In this document: positions 1 through 7,657 of the stretch, in pieces
Layout: each line of letters begins with the position of its first letter
Position numbering within the stretch: position 1 is the first letter of the stretch
Position numbers and translations under genes: made by a program
The notes under the pieces: model-generated
Seen by the model: only the letters and a program-made list of their open reading frames with translations
Databases searched by the model: none
Told to the model about the DNA's origin: nothing
Assembly: GCA_934487205.1 (NCBI GenBank)
Contig: CAKSRS010000028.1
Span: forward strand, 1 to 32,291
DNA from: an uncultured Clostridia bacterium
GTDB lineage: Bacteria > Bacillota > Clostridia > UBA1381
Reading direction: 5' to 3'
DNA: 32,291 nucleotides

Positions 1-643
1 CGTGACTTTTTCCGTCCGTCAAATCTACTGCAAAATATTGAGCGTCTGTATCGCTTGCGTTACCCGACACAACGTATCTGTTGTGCAGCAATATGTATCG
101 CCACCCCGAAAATCCCGTCTCTATCGTCTTTGTTCCTGCGTACGTCTGCGTTACCGTATAACTGCGTGACGGTGTATTCTGCCCCGCTTTCAGCATGACT
201 TTCGCCGATGCAAATTTGCGCGTATCGGTAATACTCCCGTCCGCCGCGATTTCCGCAAGCGGCACAAAATCCCCGCTTGCCGCCGTCGCCGATACGACTA
301 TATCAATCGTATTCGCCGCCTCGTTTCGTTTTAAATATACATATGTTTTTGTGTCCCCTATAGGTTCTATTATATGTCCCTCGTTATCAAACGTAATTTG
401 CGAACCGTCCGACATAAAACACGTTCCGACGCCGATTTTGTACGTATCACCCGATTTTGTAACGCAGCAGCCGCACAGCTGCGTTCCCGAACCGACTATC
501 CCGGCAAGCGCCGCATTAAAATCCGCAAGCGTACTGCCCGTATCCGAAAATGCCGCGCCGTCGCCCGCAATCCGTCCGATTGCCTCGTTTACGTCCTGCG
601 CCGTGTATGTCTCATTATCCATAAAACTGCATTTGTATCCCAT
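1..643 (-). CDS. Phage tail tip/fibre protein, 3' end outside window
   Basis: An open frame runs leftward from an ATG at 643-641 to the window edge without a stop, giving about 214 residues (N-terminus MGYKCSFMDNETYTAQDVNE). The ATG shares one base with the TAA of the preceding gene (TAATG), which supports translational coupling and this start. The opening segment, with an acidic 'DVNEAIGRIAG' stretch followed by beta-rich Gly/Thr sequence, resembles baseplate/tail-fibre N-terminal regions in Gram-positive siphophages. Its place directly after Dit and a Gp37-like protein is where receptor-binding or fibre proteins lie. The exact family is not recognised and the C-terminus is unseen, so the role in host attachment is inferred from position. 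Confidence 0.7.
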   Translation of the reverse strand, partial: MGYKCSFMDNETYTAQDVNEAIGRIAGDGAAFSDTGSTLADFNAALAGIVGSGTQLCGCCVTKSGDTYKIGVGTCFMSDGSQITFDNEGHIIEPIGDTKTYVYLKRNEAANTIDIVVSATAASGDFVPLAEIAADGSITDTRKFASAKVMLKAGQNTPSRSYTVTQTYAGTKTIETGFSGWRYILLHNRYVVSGNASDTDAQYFAVDLTDGKSH

Positions 644-1545
644 TAGCTTACCTCCGTTATATCTTCAAATATCGGCTTTACCGTGCCATCCGACTCTACA
701 TAAATGCCCTCAATGCGTTTCTTTACGGTTTTGCGCAGCGCACCCTTTATCATCTGCACGCGGACAATATCGCCGAGTTCAAAATCCTCGCCCGGCGTCA
801 CACCGCGCAGTTTAAGTGTCAGCTCGCTTTTCGGCGCACATTTTTCAAGCTGTTTTTCAGCCTCCGCCGCATCGCTTGCCGAAAGCTGCGTCTGCCATCG
901 GTAAATGCCCGTCTTTTCGCCGCCGTCGCAGCTCCCGCCGTTATACACGCCGCATGTCGCCAAATCGAGAATATCCTCGGTCAGCGACATATCCCACGCG
1001 TTTTTATTTGCCTCTGAAATAAGCAGCGGGCGGGTTTTTCCCTTCAAAATCCGAAATACCCATTTTTTATTTTTTGTGTCAAAATCAAGGCTGTGACCCA
1101 GGTTGTCGCGCGAAAGAATTTCACGCACAACGCTCAGCGCCGTACTGCGGCTGTCGGCGGAATATGTCACGGTATTGCCGTCAATGCCGTCCTCTGCCGT
1201 TATTCCCGTGTCGGAAAATGCTGTCAGGATTGTATTTTTTGCCAATACCGCCGCCTTACCGCTGTAATCTGACGGCTCAACGATACGCTTTTCCAAAAGC
1301 CAGTTACAGGTTCTTCCGTATATAACTAATTCGTCAGACAACTGAAATCCCACCAGCACGGCGTACCTTTTGCCATCGCGCACAATCATGTATTTTTCTT
1401 CCGCGATAAGCTTAACCGCGTCCGATTCTGCGGGCAGATGTGCCTCGAAGTTGCCCACATCGTTATAGTGTATTTCCCACGAAGTCGATATTACGTTCGT
1501 CTCGCTCATGAGCAGGTTGAACTCATAATCATAAAATATCAGCAT
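643..1545 (-). CDS. Siphovirus Gp37-like tail protein (ReqiPepy6 Gp37 type)
   Basis: About 300 residues. The fold pattern and wording ('NVISTSWEIHYNDVGNFEAHLP' near the N-terminus, 'VIYGRTCNWLLEKRIV' around residue 80, 'GEDFELGDIVRVQ' near the C-terminus) match the Siphovirus ReqiPepy6 Gp37-like family, a tail protein found just after the distal tail protein. It probably forms the tail-tip ring or hub to which the fibre is joined. The frame extends to a GTG at 1551. I prefer the ATG at 1545-1543 because it overlaps the TGA of the preceding Dit gene as TGATG, matching the TAATG junction at its own 3' end. No enzymatic motif is visible. Confidence 0.8.
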   Translation of the reverse strand: MLIFYDYEFNLLMSETNVISTSWEIHYNDVGNFEAHLPAESDAVKLIAEEKYMIVRDGKRYAVLVGFQLSDELVIYGRTCNWLLEKRIVEPSDYSGKAAVLAKNTILTAFSDTGITAEDGIDGNTVTYSADSRSTALSVVREILSRDNLGHSLDFDTKNKKWVFRILKGKTRPLLISEANKNAWDMSLTEDILDLATCGVYNGGSCDGGEKTGIYRWQTQLSASDAAEAEKQLEKCAPKSELTLKLRGVTPGEDFELGDIVRVQMIKGALRKTVKKRIEGIYVESDGTVKPIFEDITEVS

Positions 1546-2393
1546 CAGCACACCGCCTCACTGTAGCACGGGCGAAAACGGCAGCTGACGTCAAGCTGTC
1601 TGTTCGCATTGCCTATCAAAACCTCGATATCATTGTCACCCGGCATCAGGTGAAATCCGTCAAAAAAGCTGTCGTCGCTGAGATAATTCAGCAGATTTTC
1701 GCCGTCCGCACCGGTAATTTTTCTCAGCGATGTGTCAATCGTGATTACCTCATCCGCCAGCGGTTCGTAGTTAAGGGACAGCTTTTCGCCCGACGTGTGA
1801 TTAATTATCGCAATCGTGCCCGTCGGATTGTGCCCGGCATTAATGAAAATTGTCGGCTCGGCGGCGCAGTCACCGCTGTTCACGATAATTCTGCGCGAAA
1901 TCCTTTCTGAAAACTTTCCCGGAAACGCAAAGCCGCCGTCAAGTAGCGGAATTGTCCTGTAAACGGGAACTTCGCACGCCTCGCCCGATTCGAAATACGG
2001 GTTGTCGCACACAAATTGCACCGCAAACAGACGATATGCGCCTTCATGTCCGCGCTCTCTAAAGGACGCACATTCGGCGGCGGTGCGACGCGTTTTTCCG
2101 CCGATGCCGACTTCCAGCGTACCGGATTTGCCCAGCACGGTCATAGCTTTTGCATATGCGTCGATTTGACCATCGCCTGTGTAAAAATCGCCCGTCAGCG
2201 TGATTGTGCGTGCATTTTTCCGTGCGGAAACGGTTGTCTGCCCGTCACAGCCGGCATAACGGCAGACGGTAAAGCTTTTCCCCGGCAAAGCAAGTCCGTC
2301 GCACGCGGTGAGCCGCCACGCACCCTCTGCCGAGCCGCCCCCAAATGTGACGGTGCCGATGTCATTGTAAAATTTTATCACAAACATTCCCAT
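1545..2393 (-). CDS. Distal tail protein (Dit-like)
   Basis: 282 residues, beginning 18 nt after the tape-measure stop, with an AAGGA ribosome site 4 nt before the ATG. The N-terminal half looks like the siphophage Dit ring domain ('GKSFTVCRYAGCDGQTTVSARKNARTITLTGDF'), with 'FVCDNPYFE' in the middle typical of this family. The C-terminal half has the galectin-like domain wording 'INAGHNPTGTIAIINHTSGEKL' and 'LMPGDNDIEVL'. Dit hexamers connect the tail tube to the baseplate. Position between tape measure and Gp37-like protein agrees. A second in-frame ATG lies two codons downstream and could also serve. Confidence 0.82.
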   Translation of the reverse strand: MGMFVIKFYNDIGTVTFGGGSAEGAWRLTACDGLALPGKSFTVCRYAGCDGQTTVSARKNARTITLTGDFYTGDGQIDAYAKAMTVLGKSGTLEVGIGGKTRRTAAECASFRERGHEGAYRLFAVQFVCDNPYFESGEACEVPVYRTIPLLDGGFAFPGKFSERISRRIIVNSGDCAAEPTIFINAGHNPTGTIAIINHTSGEKLSLNYEPLADEVITIDTSLRKITGADGENLLNYLSDDSFFDGFHLMPGDNDIEVLIGNANRQLDVSCRFRPCYSEAVC

Positions 2394-2411
2394 AAATTCC
2401 TTTCGTGTAAA

Positions 2412-3569
2412 TTAGCCTACGCCCGATAAACGTTTCACCGTTTCGTAGCGGCGTATTTGTTCAACGGCGTCGGCGCCGTCGGCAGCGCTGATGTTGTAGG
2501 CGGTCTGATTGTTGTATACAACACCCCCGCCCGCGCCGCCGATGTTTATGTCGGCGGTGAGCCTGCTGTTAAACTCCGCCACTCGCGCGCGGATTTCCTC
2601 CAGCTGTTTGTCGAGCTCCTCTATGAATGCGTCGCCGAATTTTTGCGCCGATATGCTCCCGCTTACGTAAAATCCGTCCGGTATCTCATACCCCGCCGTT
2701 TTTAATTTTTCTGTCATGGCGGAATAAACGTCATCTACCGTCTCGTCGAACTCTTTTTTGTATTCTCGCACCGATATAGATTCAGCAATGTCATTTTTAT
2801 GTCCCCAATTTGACAAATATTGTGTGAATTTGCTGTCATCACTTTTATCAAGAAGCTGCATTAACGCAGACGCGTCCTCAAGATCGAGTGATTTTATCTC
2901 GTCCAAAAAGCCTTCGGTATTATTTGTGTCAATGCCCAAAGCTGCGGAACGAGCGCGTATTTTTTCAATAAATTCGCTATATCTTTCAAGATTTTTTATG
3001 TCCGCGTCAAGATCATGCATGGAATAATAGCTGTATTTTACGCCGTTTATCGTGGCGCTGTTTATATCAAAAAGTCCGCCCGTCGCTTTGAGCTCATCAC
3101 TGTAGCGTGCCTGTTTTTCCATAACCTCATCAAAACGCTGCGCAGCGTATTTCGATACATCATCATACAGAGTCTGAATGTCCTTACATTCTTCTTCCAG
3201 CGCCTTACGTTCCTGTTCCAAGACATCTTTCTGATGCTTGTAAATTTCCGCCGTGTACTTTTGCCATTGCTGAGTTCCCACGGCAAAATATTGGTCACGC
3301 AGCCTTTCAAGACCGCGGTAATACTCATCTTCAGATATTATGTCGGTATTGCGCTTGTATTTCAACTTATCGAGCATAAGCTTGAACTGCTTTACTACTT
3401 CCTTATTATTTTCATAAAGACCCTGTGCGACACCCAGCGCAAGGTTTTTTCCCACCTCATCGCGCATTACCGTTGACGGTGAATGAATCCCGAATGCGGA
3501 TTTTACCTCGCGGAGAATATCTGCCGCCCATTGCCTTATTTTGTTTTTTTCATCATTTTTGCTGTTCAT
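2412..3569 (-). CDS. Tail tape-measure protein, unusually short (N-terminus apparently missing)
   Basis: 385 residues. The segment FGIHSPSTVMRDEVGKNLA at residues 26-44 is the well-known motif normally found far downstream in long siphophage tape-measure proteins. The rest is helical and coiled-coil rich (about residues 60-150 and 200-330), ending in a Gly-rich stretch. Tape measures set tail length and usually run to 700 residues or more, so the long hydrophobic helical N-terminal part is absent here. A good SD (AAAGGAG) lies upstream but 14 nt from this ATG. The nearer ATG, 1 nt after that SD, opens a five-codon frame (MKKAL) whose TGA overlaps the tape-measure ATG. That could be the stump of the former N-terminus or a coupling leader. 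No frameshifted N-terminal remnant is visible upstream. Confidence 0.72.
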   Translation of the reverse strand: MNSKNDEKNKIRQWAADILREVKSAFGIHSPSTVMRDEVGKNLALGVAQGLYENNKEVVKQFKLMLDKLKYKRNTDIISEDEYYRGLERLRDQYFAVGTQQWQKYTAEIYKHQKDVLEQERKALEEECKDIQTLYDDVSKYAAQRFDEVMEKQARYSDELKATGGLFDINSATINGVKYSYYSMHDLDADIKNLERYSEFIEKIRARSAALGIDTNNTEGFLDEIKSLDLEDASALMQLLDKSDDSKFTQYLSNWGHKNDIAESISVREYKKEFDETVDDVYSAMTEKLKTAGYEIPDGFYVSGSISAQKFGDAFIEELDKQLEEIRARVAEFNSRLTADINIGGAGGGVVYNNQTAYNISAADGADAVEQIRRYETVKRLSGVG

Positions 3570-3638
3570 AGTGCTTTTTTCATCTCCTTTCGGAAATTCT
3601 TCTTTATATGTCCCTATTTGATATATTATGCGTCCCTT

Positions 3639-4022
3639 TTAACATACATCTTGAATATGACCGCACCTGCGGCATATTGCATAACATTGTGTACGGCAGC
3701 CACCGGGATTAATTTTACTGTCGAAAAGCAGCGGTATAATCAAAGCCAATCCGCCCGTAAAAACAGCCAAAACTGCCCAAAACAGGCAGCTTCCCCCGCC
3801 GCCGCGCCGGCAATCTTCACGGCATTGCACCGTCATATCCCTACACCCGCACCTTTGGCATATACAATCGGTACAGCCTTGTGTGTGATGCCTGCCGTAA
3901 AATTCATGGCGGCGATAATCATTGCCGGCACAACATTCATCATCAAAACACATTGCATCGCACGATGCACACATATCATTATCACAATTATTATCGGAGC
4001 GAAATATTCTTCGCATTTTCAT
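3639..4022 (-). CDS. Cysteine-rich small membrane protein in tail module
   Basis: 127 residues from the ATG at 4022-4020 (a GGGGG tract precedes it by one base; the frame extends further to 4121 but that part overlaps Gp15). I count 19 cysteines, arranged as several CxxC and CxC pairs (for example CTDCICQRCGC near residue 50 and CRTQCYAICRRC near the C-terminus). They flank one hydrophobic segment, LFWAVLAVFTGGLALIIPLLF. That suggests a single-pass membrane protein with metal-binding or disulphide-rich faces on both sides. It fills the otherwise empty 520 bp between Gp15 and the shortened tape measure. A longer antisense frame exists, but strand, spacing and hydrophobic pattern favour this one. 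Not a recognised phage family; it could be a moron gene. Confidence 0.55.
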   Translation of the reverse strand: MKMRRIFRSDNNCDNDMCASCDAMCFDDECCAGNDYRRHEFYGRHHTQGCTDCICQRCGCRDMTVQCREDCRRGGGGSCLFWAVLAVFTGGLALIIPLLFDSKINPGGCRTQCYAICRRCGHIQDVC

Positions 4023-4056
4023 GCCCCCGGTCCAAAAATAAAAACTCATATAACAC

Positions 4057-4074
4057 ATTATATTATATGTCCCC
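4057..4074 (-). promoter_or_regulatory. Candidate -10 elements before Cys-rich gene
   Basis: Read leftward, a GGGGACA word at 4074-4068 runs straight into two overlapping TATAAT hexamers (4067-4062 and 4062-4057), about 35 nt before the Cys-rich ATG. No convincing -35 lies 17 bp upstream, so this would be a weak or activator-dependent promoter, or chance in AT-rich DNA. Confidence 0.3.
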
Positions 4075-4092
4075 GGTTTTGCTATTGACACA

Positions 4093-4683
4093 TTAAAATA
4101 ATTGTGATAATTTATCGGCAAAGTCTGTTTCCTTTTCCTTTTCGGTGCGGTTATCCGGAAAAGCGTACAGTCTTTTCATGCGCCGCAGGAATTTTTTCTG
4201 CGGTCCGTCATTTAACTTTTCAACATTGGCGGCACGATAAGATATAATTTTCATTATCCTCGAATTTTCCGAAAGCGCAGAAAACAAAGCCAAAAATTGC
4301 AGCCAATGCAAATTTTGGGTAAGTAAATCAATCCTGTATTCTGATAAAAAAGCCGCATAAATATATCCCCAATCCTTTTCAAAACTCAAAACTTTTTCGG
4401 CGCATATGTCGCTGCTTTTATTAACCGCGTTTTTATTTTGAAAATCACCGCCACCGTAAAAATTAATAAGTGCATCAAGAATTACAGCGGGGTTTGAAGG
4501 GAGAGCTGTACCATGACCATGTTCAAAACAGAGAATAATTGTCTTCACTAATTTATCTGTCCCTTTTATGTTCTCCAACATAATTTCACCAAATTTTATC
4601 CACACACGAAAATCGGTACGAATTTTGTATTTCTTCCCCTCAATCAACAAAAAATCCGGCAGTCCGTCCGTAAGGATATTCAT
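4093..4683 (-). CDS. Phage Gp15-family protein (tail assembly chaperone position)
   Basis: 196 residues. The N-terminus 'LPDFLLIEGKKYKIRTDFRVWIKFGEIML' and the later 'SFEKDWGYIYAAFLSEYRIDL' with 'LHWLQFLALFSAL' match the bacteriophage Gp15 family of Gram-positive phages. In siphophages the gene in this slot, between tail tube and tape measure, encodes the tail assembly chaperone. No separate upstream partner gene (gpG-like) is visible. The start ATG is preceded by GGGGG with a 7-nt spacer, and that G-run is part of the GGGGACA word repeated through this prophage. Base composition is AT-richer than the head genes. Confidence 0.8.
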   Translation of the reverse strand: MNILTDGLPDFLLIEGKKYKIRTDFRVWIKFGEIMLENIKGTDKLVKTIILCFEHGHGTALPSNPAVILDALINFYGGGDFQNKNAVNKSSDICAEKVLSFEKDWGYIYAAFLSEYRIDLLTQNLHWLQFLALFSALSENSRIMKIISYRAANVEKLNDGPQKKFLRRMKRLYAFPDNRTEKEKETDFADKLSQLF

Positions 4684-4721
4684 TATGTGTCCCCCTTCAA
4701 TGTTCAGTTTATTACCGCTTA

Positions 4722-5198
4722 TTAATTATCCGCCGTAATTGTAACGGTTTTCCAACCGTCGCTTGAAGCAGCCTTGCCAAACGTTATTTCACCGGCTGCT
4801 TTCATTGTTCCTCCGGCTGTGTATGTGTCGCTGTCGTCGCCTTCGGAAGACGGAATTATCGTAAAGTTACGCACAACAGCCTTTGCCTTCCCATCGGTAT
4901 CAATGCTCGATACATCAACAATCGCAACGCTTTTTACCGCCGCGTCGCCCGTAAGCTCGTGGTCTGCAATATTGGCAAATACCGCATGAACACTGTCTGT
5001 GGGGTCTAAATCCAACTTGTATGACATAGACGGCGAATATCCGACTACGGCGCTGCGTTCCATGTCCTCATCAATATATTTTCTTGAATATTCTTTCGGG
5101 TTTTTTGAAACCGAAAGCTCGGTAAATCCTGTCATACGTGTGTACGTATCCGTTTCGCCCACCTTCATGAAAGCGAGTTTTTCACATCTCTTAATCAT
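4722..5198 (-). CDS. Phage major tail (tube) protein
   Basis: 158 residues, with a good SD (AAGGA, 6 nt before the ATG). The sequence is beta-rich without membrane or enzymatic motifs. Phrases such as 'TRMTGFTELSVSKNPKEYSRKYIDEDMERSAVVGYSPSM' near the N-terminus and 'VVRNFTIIPS' later are characteristic of the small major tail proteins of Gram-positive siphophages. It would polymerise into hexameric rings around the tape measure to form the tail tube. It sits directly between the tail terminator-type gene and Gp15, as expected. Confidence 0.8.
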   Translation of the reverse strand: MIKRCEKLAFMKVGETDTYTRMTGFTELSVSKNPKEYSRKYIDEDMERSAVVGYSPSMSYKLDLDPTDSVHAVFANIADHELTGDAAVKSVAIVDVSSIDTDGKAKAVVRNFTIIPSSEGDDSDTYTAGGTMKAAGEITFGKAASSDGWKTVTITADN

Positions 5199-5264
5199 AC
5201 TTTTCCTTGCCTTTCCGCCCGTTATTCCGGGCTATTATTATGCGTCCCCTTTAGGGACATCAAA

Positions 5265-5672
5265 TCACTCTTGTCTGTACAGTAAACGTGCCTGCATGGA
5301 AGTTCTTGCAGAAAACCCCGCCGTGTTTTCAACGGCGGCACTTTCGGTCACCTCCAGCCCTACGGGTATTCCGACAGATATATCCGGATAATTCCCGGCT
5401 TTGTTCTGTGCGTCTATCCATTGCGTAAGCTGTTCAAAAAATCGCGCCGTAGCGCTGTTCCCTTCCGTATCAGCGTCATATACATCGCGGCACGCAACGG
5501 TAAAACAGCATTGCCGCAGCGTCCCGCCGTCCGCATATTTCCGCACAACGGACGGCGCCGCCACGCTGTCAACGGCAAAACTCCGCGTTTCCGGTGCAAG
5601 ATAATTCACGTTTATTTCGGCGCCTTCAAACAGAGGACAAGTCATTAAAAATTTCCGTATTTTGTCAATCAT
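5265..5672 (-). CDS. Phage tail terminator / minor capsid-type protein
   Basis: 135 residues. The ATG lies one base after the TAA of the preceding gene (TAAAATG arrangement), so translation is probably coupled; no strong SD is seen. N-terminal 'MIDKIRKFLMTCPLFEGAEINVNYL' and the mid-section 'CCFTVACRDVYDADTEGNSATARFFEQLTQWIDAQNKAG' match a family of small proteins encoded just before the major tail protein in Clostridia phages, annotated as minor capsid or tail terminator proteins. The likely job is capping the tail tube at the head-tail interface, inferred from gene order. Confidence 0.65.
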   Translation of the reverse strand: MIDKIRKFLMTCPLFEGAEINVNYLAPETRSFAVDSVAAPSVVRKYADGGTLRQCCFTVACRDVYDADTEGNSATARFFEQLTQWIDAQNKAGNYPDISVGIPVGLEVTESAAVENTAGFSARTSMQARLLYRQE

Positions 5673-5673
5673 T

Positions 5674-5982
5674 TTATCTGCCGCAAATCAATTTATAATG
5701 CGGCGCCGCCCCCTTTCTGTTGTCACGCACTTCCGTAATCCTGAAATCGAGACTGCGGTCTCCCGCGCCTTCACATATGCCGACGCGAATAAAATCGCCG
5801 ATGTCGGCTGCCAATTCCCGATTGGTGAATATCCGCACAGTCATACTCGACGCGTCATGATACCCGTATTGCTTAATGCCGTTTTTTGCGTCCTTTTTTA
5901 ATATCGCGCCGATTGCGCACACATACGATTTCGGCGTTTTTCCATGCCATATTGTGACGTTTTTATCAAGCCTCACAAACAT
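5674..5982 (-). CDS. Phage head-tail joining / minor capsid protein
   Basis: About 102 residues from the ATG at 5982-5980 (MFVRLDKNVTIWHG). I chose this start because AGAGGTG precedes it at normal spacing; a longer frame to 6027 lacks such a site. It overlaps the end of the upstream connector gene by 17 bp, as in compact phage operons. The sequence is beta-rich ('MTVRIFTNRELAADIGDFIRVGICEG', 'LDFRITEVRDNRKG') and fits the small minor capsid or head-closure proteins (stopper-type) found at this point in siphophages. Family identity is uncertain; the role is inferred from order and size. Confidence 0.6.
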   Translation of the reverse strand: MFVRLDKNVTIWHGKTPKSYVCAIGAILKKDAKNGIKQYGYHDASSMTVRIFTNRELAADIGDFIRVGICEGAGDRSLDFRITEVRDNRKGAAPHYKLICGR

Positions 5983-6289
5983 CACCTCTGTACATAACTC
6001 CGCTTGATGATAAATAGAGTTTTGCAATATTATATGCTTTAGTTTTTATGTCCCCTTTTGTATACTTTACCGAATATCCATCATTGCTTTCCGACTCAAT
6101 TCCGTCGCGCATATTCTGCGAATACAAAAGTTCGGCAATTTCACAAATACACATTTTTGCAGCCTTGCTGTCGGGTAAGACCGTGCAGAATGATTTTAAA
6201 TACATTTCTGCACGCCACTCCCATATATCAAAGCTGTCAAGCGGAATTTTGGCATTTTCACCATAGGTACTGCTGTAAAATTCCTGCAT
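5966..6289 (-). CDS. Phage head-tail connector-type protein
   Basis: 107 residues, with a strong SD (AAGGAG, 10 nt before the ATG), directly downstream of the capsid gene. The sequence is mostly helical ('DIWEWRAEMYLKSFCTVLPDSKAAKMCICEIAELLYS'), which fits the gp6/HK97-gp6-like head-tail adaptor group that follows the major capsid gene. A GGGGACA word is embedded in the coding sequence at 6055-6049. The adaptor assignment rests on position, size and helical character rather than on a recognised motif. Confidence 0.6.
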   Translation of the reverse strand: MQEFYSSTYGENAKIPLDSFDIWEWRAEMYLKSFCTVLPDSKAAKMCICEIAELLYSQNMRDGIESESNDGYSVKYTKGDIKTKAYNIAKLYLSSSGVMYRGDVCEA

Positions 6290-6308
6290 TTAAACTAACT
6301 CCTTATTA

Positions 6309-7190
6309 TCAGCCTTGTGTTGCACTATTTGTTGTGCTTGTAGTCTTTTCCTTAGCAAATTTTGCCAGAACAACCTTGCTTTCATTTGACAAAACAACCG
6401 TGTAGAATTTATCAACCGAGATATCGGTAACACGCTTTAATGTCTGGCGTTCCGTTTCGACATTAGTGTCCCTTTTCAGATAAATTGTAAGAGCCGGTGT
6501 TTCATCTTCCGTGTCCTTATCCTCATCAAGCTTGACAATCGGGCAGATATATTTTCCGTCTTTGAGCGGAACCTTCTTTGACGGAACAACTCTTGTGTTT
6601 GCAATCATGCCGATTTCGCCCGTAACAGCGACATCTCCGCCGTACTTTTCATTCGAAATAAAGTCCTCATCGTGTCTCAGCTGAGTAAGCTGGCTCGGGT
6701 GAACAAAAATAACCTTGCGGCAGTTTGTTTCCTCTCCAAACTTATCAAGAGCGTCGATAATGCCGTCATAAGAAATAATTCCGTCGGCAGTGTAGGCAAC
6801 GGTTGATGTCTGCAGCGCGTCCATCGCGTCGCTGTCAACCTTAGCCGCAATTGCTGCGGCGAGCTGATTGTTTGTCTCGCCGATGGGATTTCCATAGCCG
6901 GAAAGCACAGCCTCGTCTGAAAGTTCAACAGCCTTCATAGCCTTTTTAACGGTCGCCTGAGTAGTAGTTGTAATCAGCTTTGTTGTGTCGACTGCAACGC
7001 CTTCGGCAACATCTGCCGCGTCGCCTATGTACGAATATCTTGGTACAACAATCGTATCGCCGGCAACACCCGCCAAAGTGTCGTCAACCTTCGCAAACGG
7101 CGCTACAACTATCTTTTTTTCAATTTTTGCGGAAATCATATCCGCCATTACCTTCGGGTTCACCATGTTACTGATTTGTGTTAAAGCCAT
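6309..7190 (-). CDS. Major capsid protein (N4-gp56 family)
   Basis: 293 residues, with an AAAGGAG ribosome site 9 nt before the ATG. N-terminus 'MALTQISNMVNPKVMADMI' followed by 'DTIVVPRYSYIGDAADVAEG' and 'VKKAMKAVELSDEAVLSGYGNPIGE' is the typical signature of the N4-gp56 family of HK97-fold capsid proteins common in Gram-positive prophages. 'VFVHPSQLTQLR'-like wording (residues 163-173) and the 'KDTEDETPALTIYLKRDTNVETERQTLKR' segment near the C-terminus also belong to the family. It forms the icosahedral shell on the scaffold encoded just upstream. Length is normal and no disruption is visible, so the head module looks intact. Confidence 0.9.
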   Translation of the reverse strand: MALTQISNMVNPKVMADMISAKIEKKIVVAPFAKVDDTLAGVAGDTIVVPRYSYIGDAADVAEGVAVDTTKLITTTTQATVKKAMKAVELSDEAVLSGYGNPIGETNNQLAAAIAAKVDSDAMDALQTSTVAYTADGIISYDGIIDALDKFGEETNCRKVIFVHPSQLTQLRHDEDFISNEKYGGDVAVTGEIGMIANTRVVPSKKVPLKDGKYICPIVKLDEDKDTEDETPALTIYLKRDTNVETERQTLKRVTDISVDKFYTVVLSNESKVVLAKFAKEKTTSTTNSATQG

Positions 7191-7231
7191 ATTTTCATTC
7201 TCCTTTAATAATTATAATTTTGTGTCCCTTT

Positions 7232-7657
7232 TTAGTTAGCAAGCTGCTTATACAGCTCTGGATTGTCCGAAAAAAGTTTCAGACGTTTTCTGTAACTCAT
7301 GTTCTCAAATGCCTTTTTGTCAAGCGAGCCGTTTTTCGCCTTGCCGGAAGTGAACTGCGGCTTTTTTTCGCCGTCCTCGAACAAATACGGGCATTCCTTT
7401 TTAAGCGCATCAAGCTGCTGCTGAAGGGACTTTTCATCATTTTGTGCAGATTCCAAATCCAAAAGAGCCTTGACTGCCTTGACGTTTTTTGCGCCCGCAG
7501 CCTTGATTTTTTCATCAATCTGCTCCTCTTTACGGGATTTGTTAAATCCCGCCTCCGCATCATTTTTTCCGCGCTCATACTCCGACGCAAAAAGCTCGGA
7601 TATAGCCGCAAGCTGTTCCTCCGTAATATCAGGAACTATTTTTTTGATTTTTTCCAT
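7232..7657 (-). CDS. Phage scaffolding protein (Gp20-like)
   Basis: 141 residues, highly charged and helical with coiled-coil character (about residues 10-95), ending in a basic segment 'MSYRKRLKLFSDNPELYKQL'. This matches the phage minor structural GP20/scaffold family: an internal core around which the capsid assembles, with the basic C-terminus contacting the shell. A perfect AGGAGGT ribosome site lies 6 nt before the ATG. The gene begins 22 bp inside the end of the portal gene, and the capsid gene follows after about 40 bp. Confidence 0.8.
   Translation of the reverse strand: MEKIKKIVPDITEEQLAAISELFASEYERGKNDAEAGFNKSRKEEQIDEKIKAAGAKNVKAVKALLDLESAQNDEKSLQQQLDALKKECPYLFEDGEKKPQFTSGKAKNGSLDKKAFENMSYRKRLKLFSDNPELYKQLAN

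Noticed and set aside
3483..4088. 201-residue plus-strand frame opposite the Cys-rich gene
   Set aside because: It overlaps the tape-measure start, runs against the operon, has no ribosome site and reads as low-complexity His/Ile/Cys-rich sequence typical of an antisense shadow.
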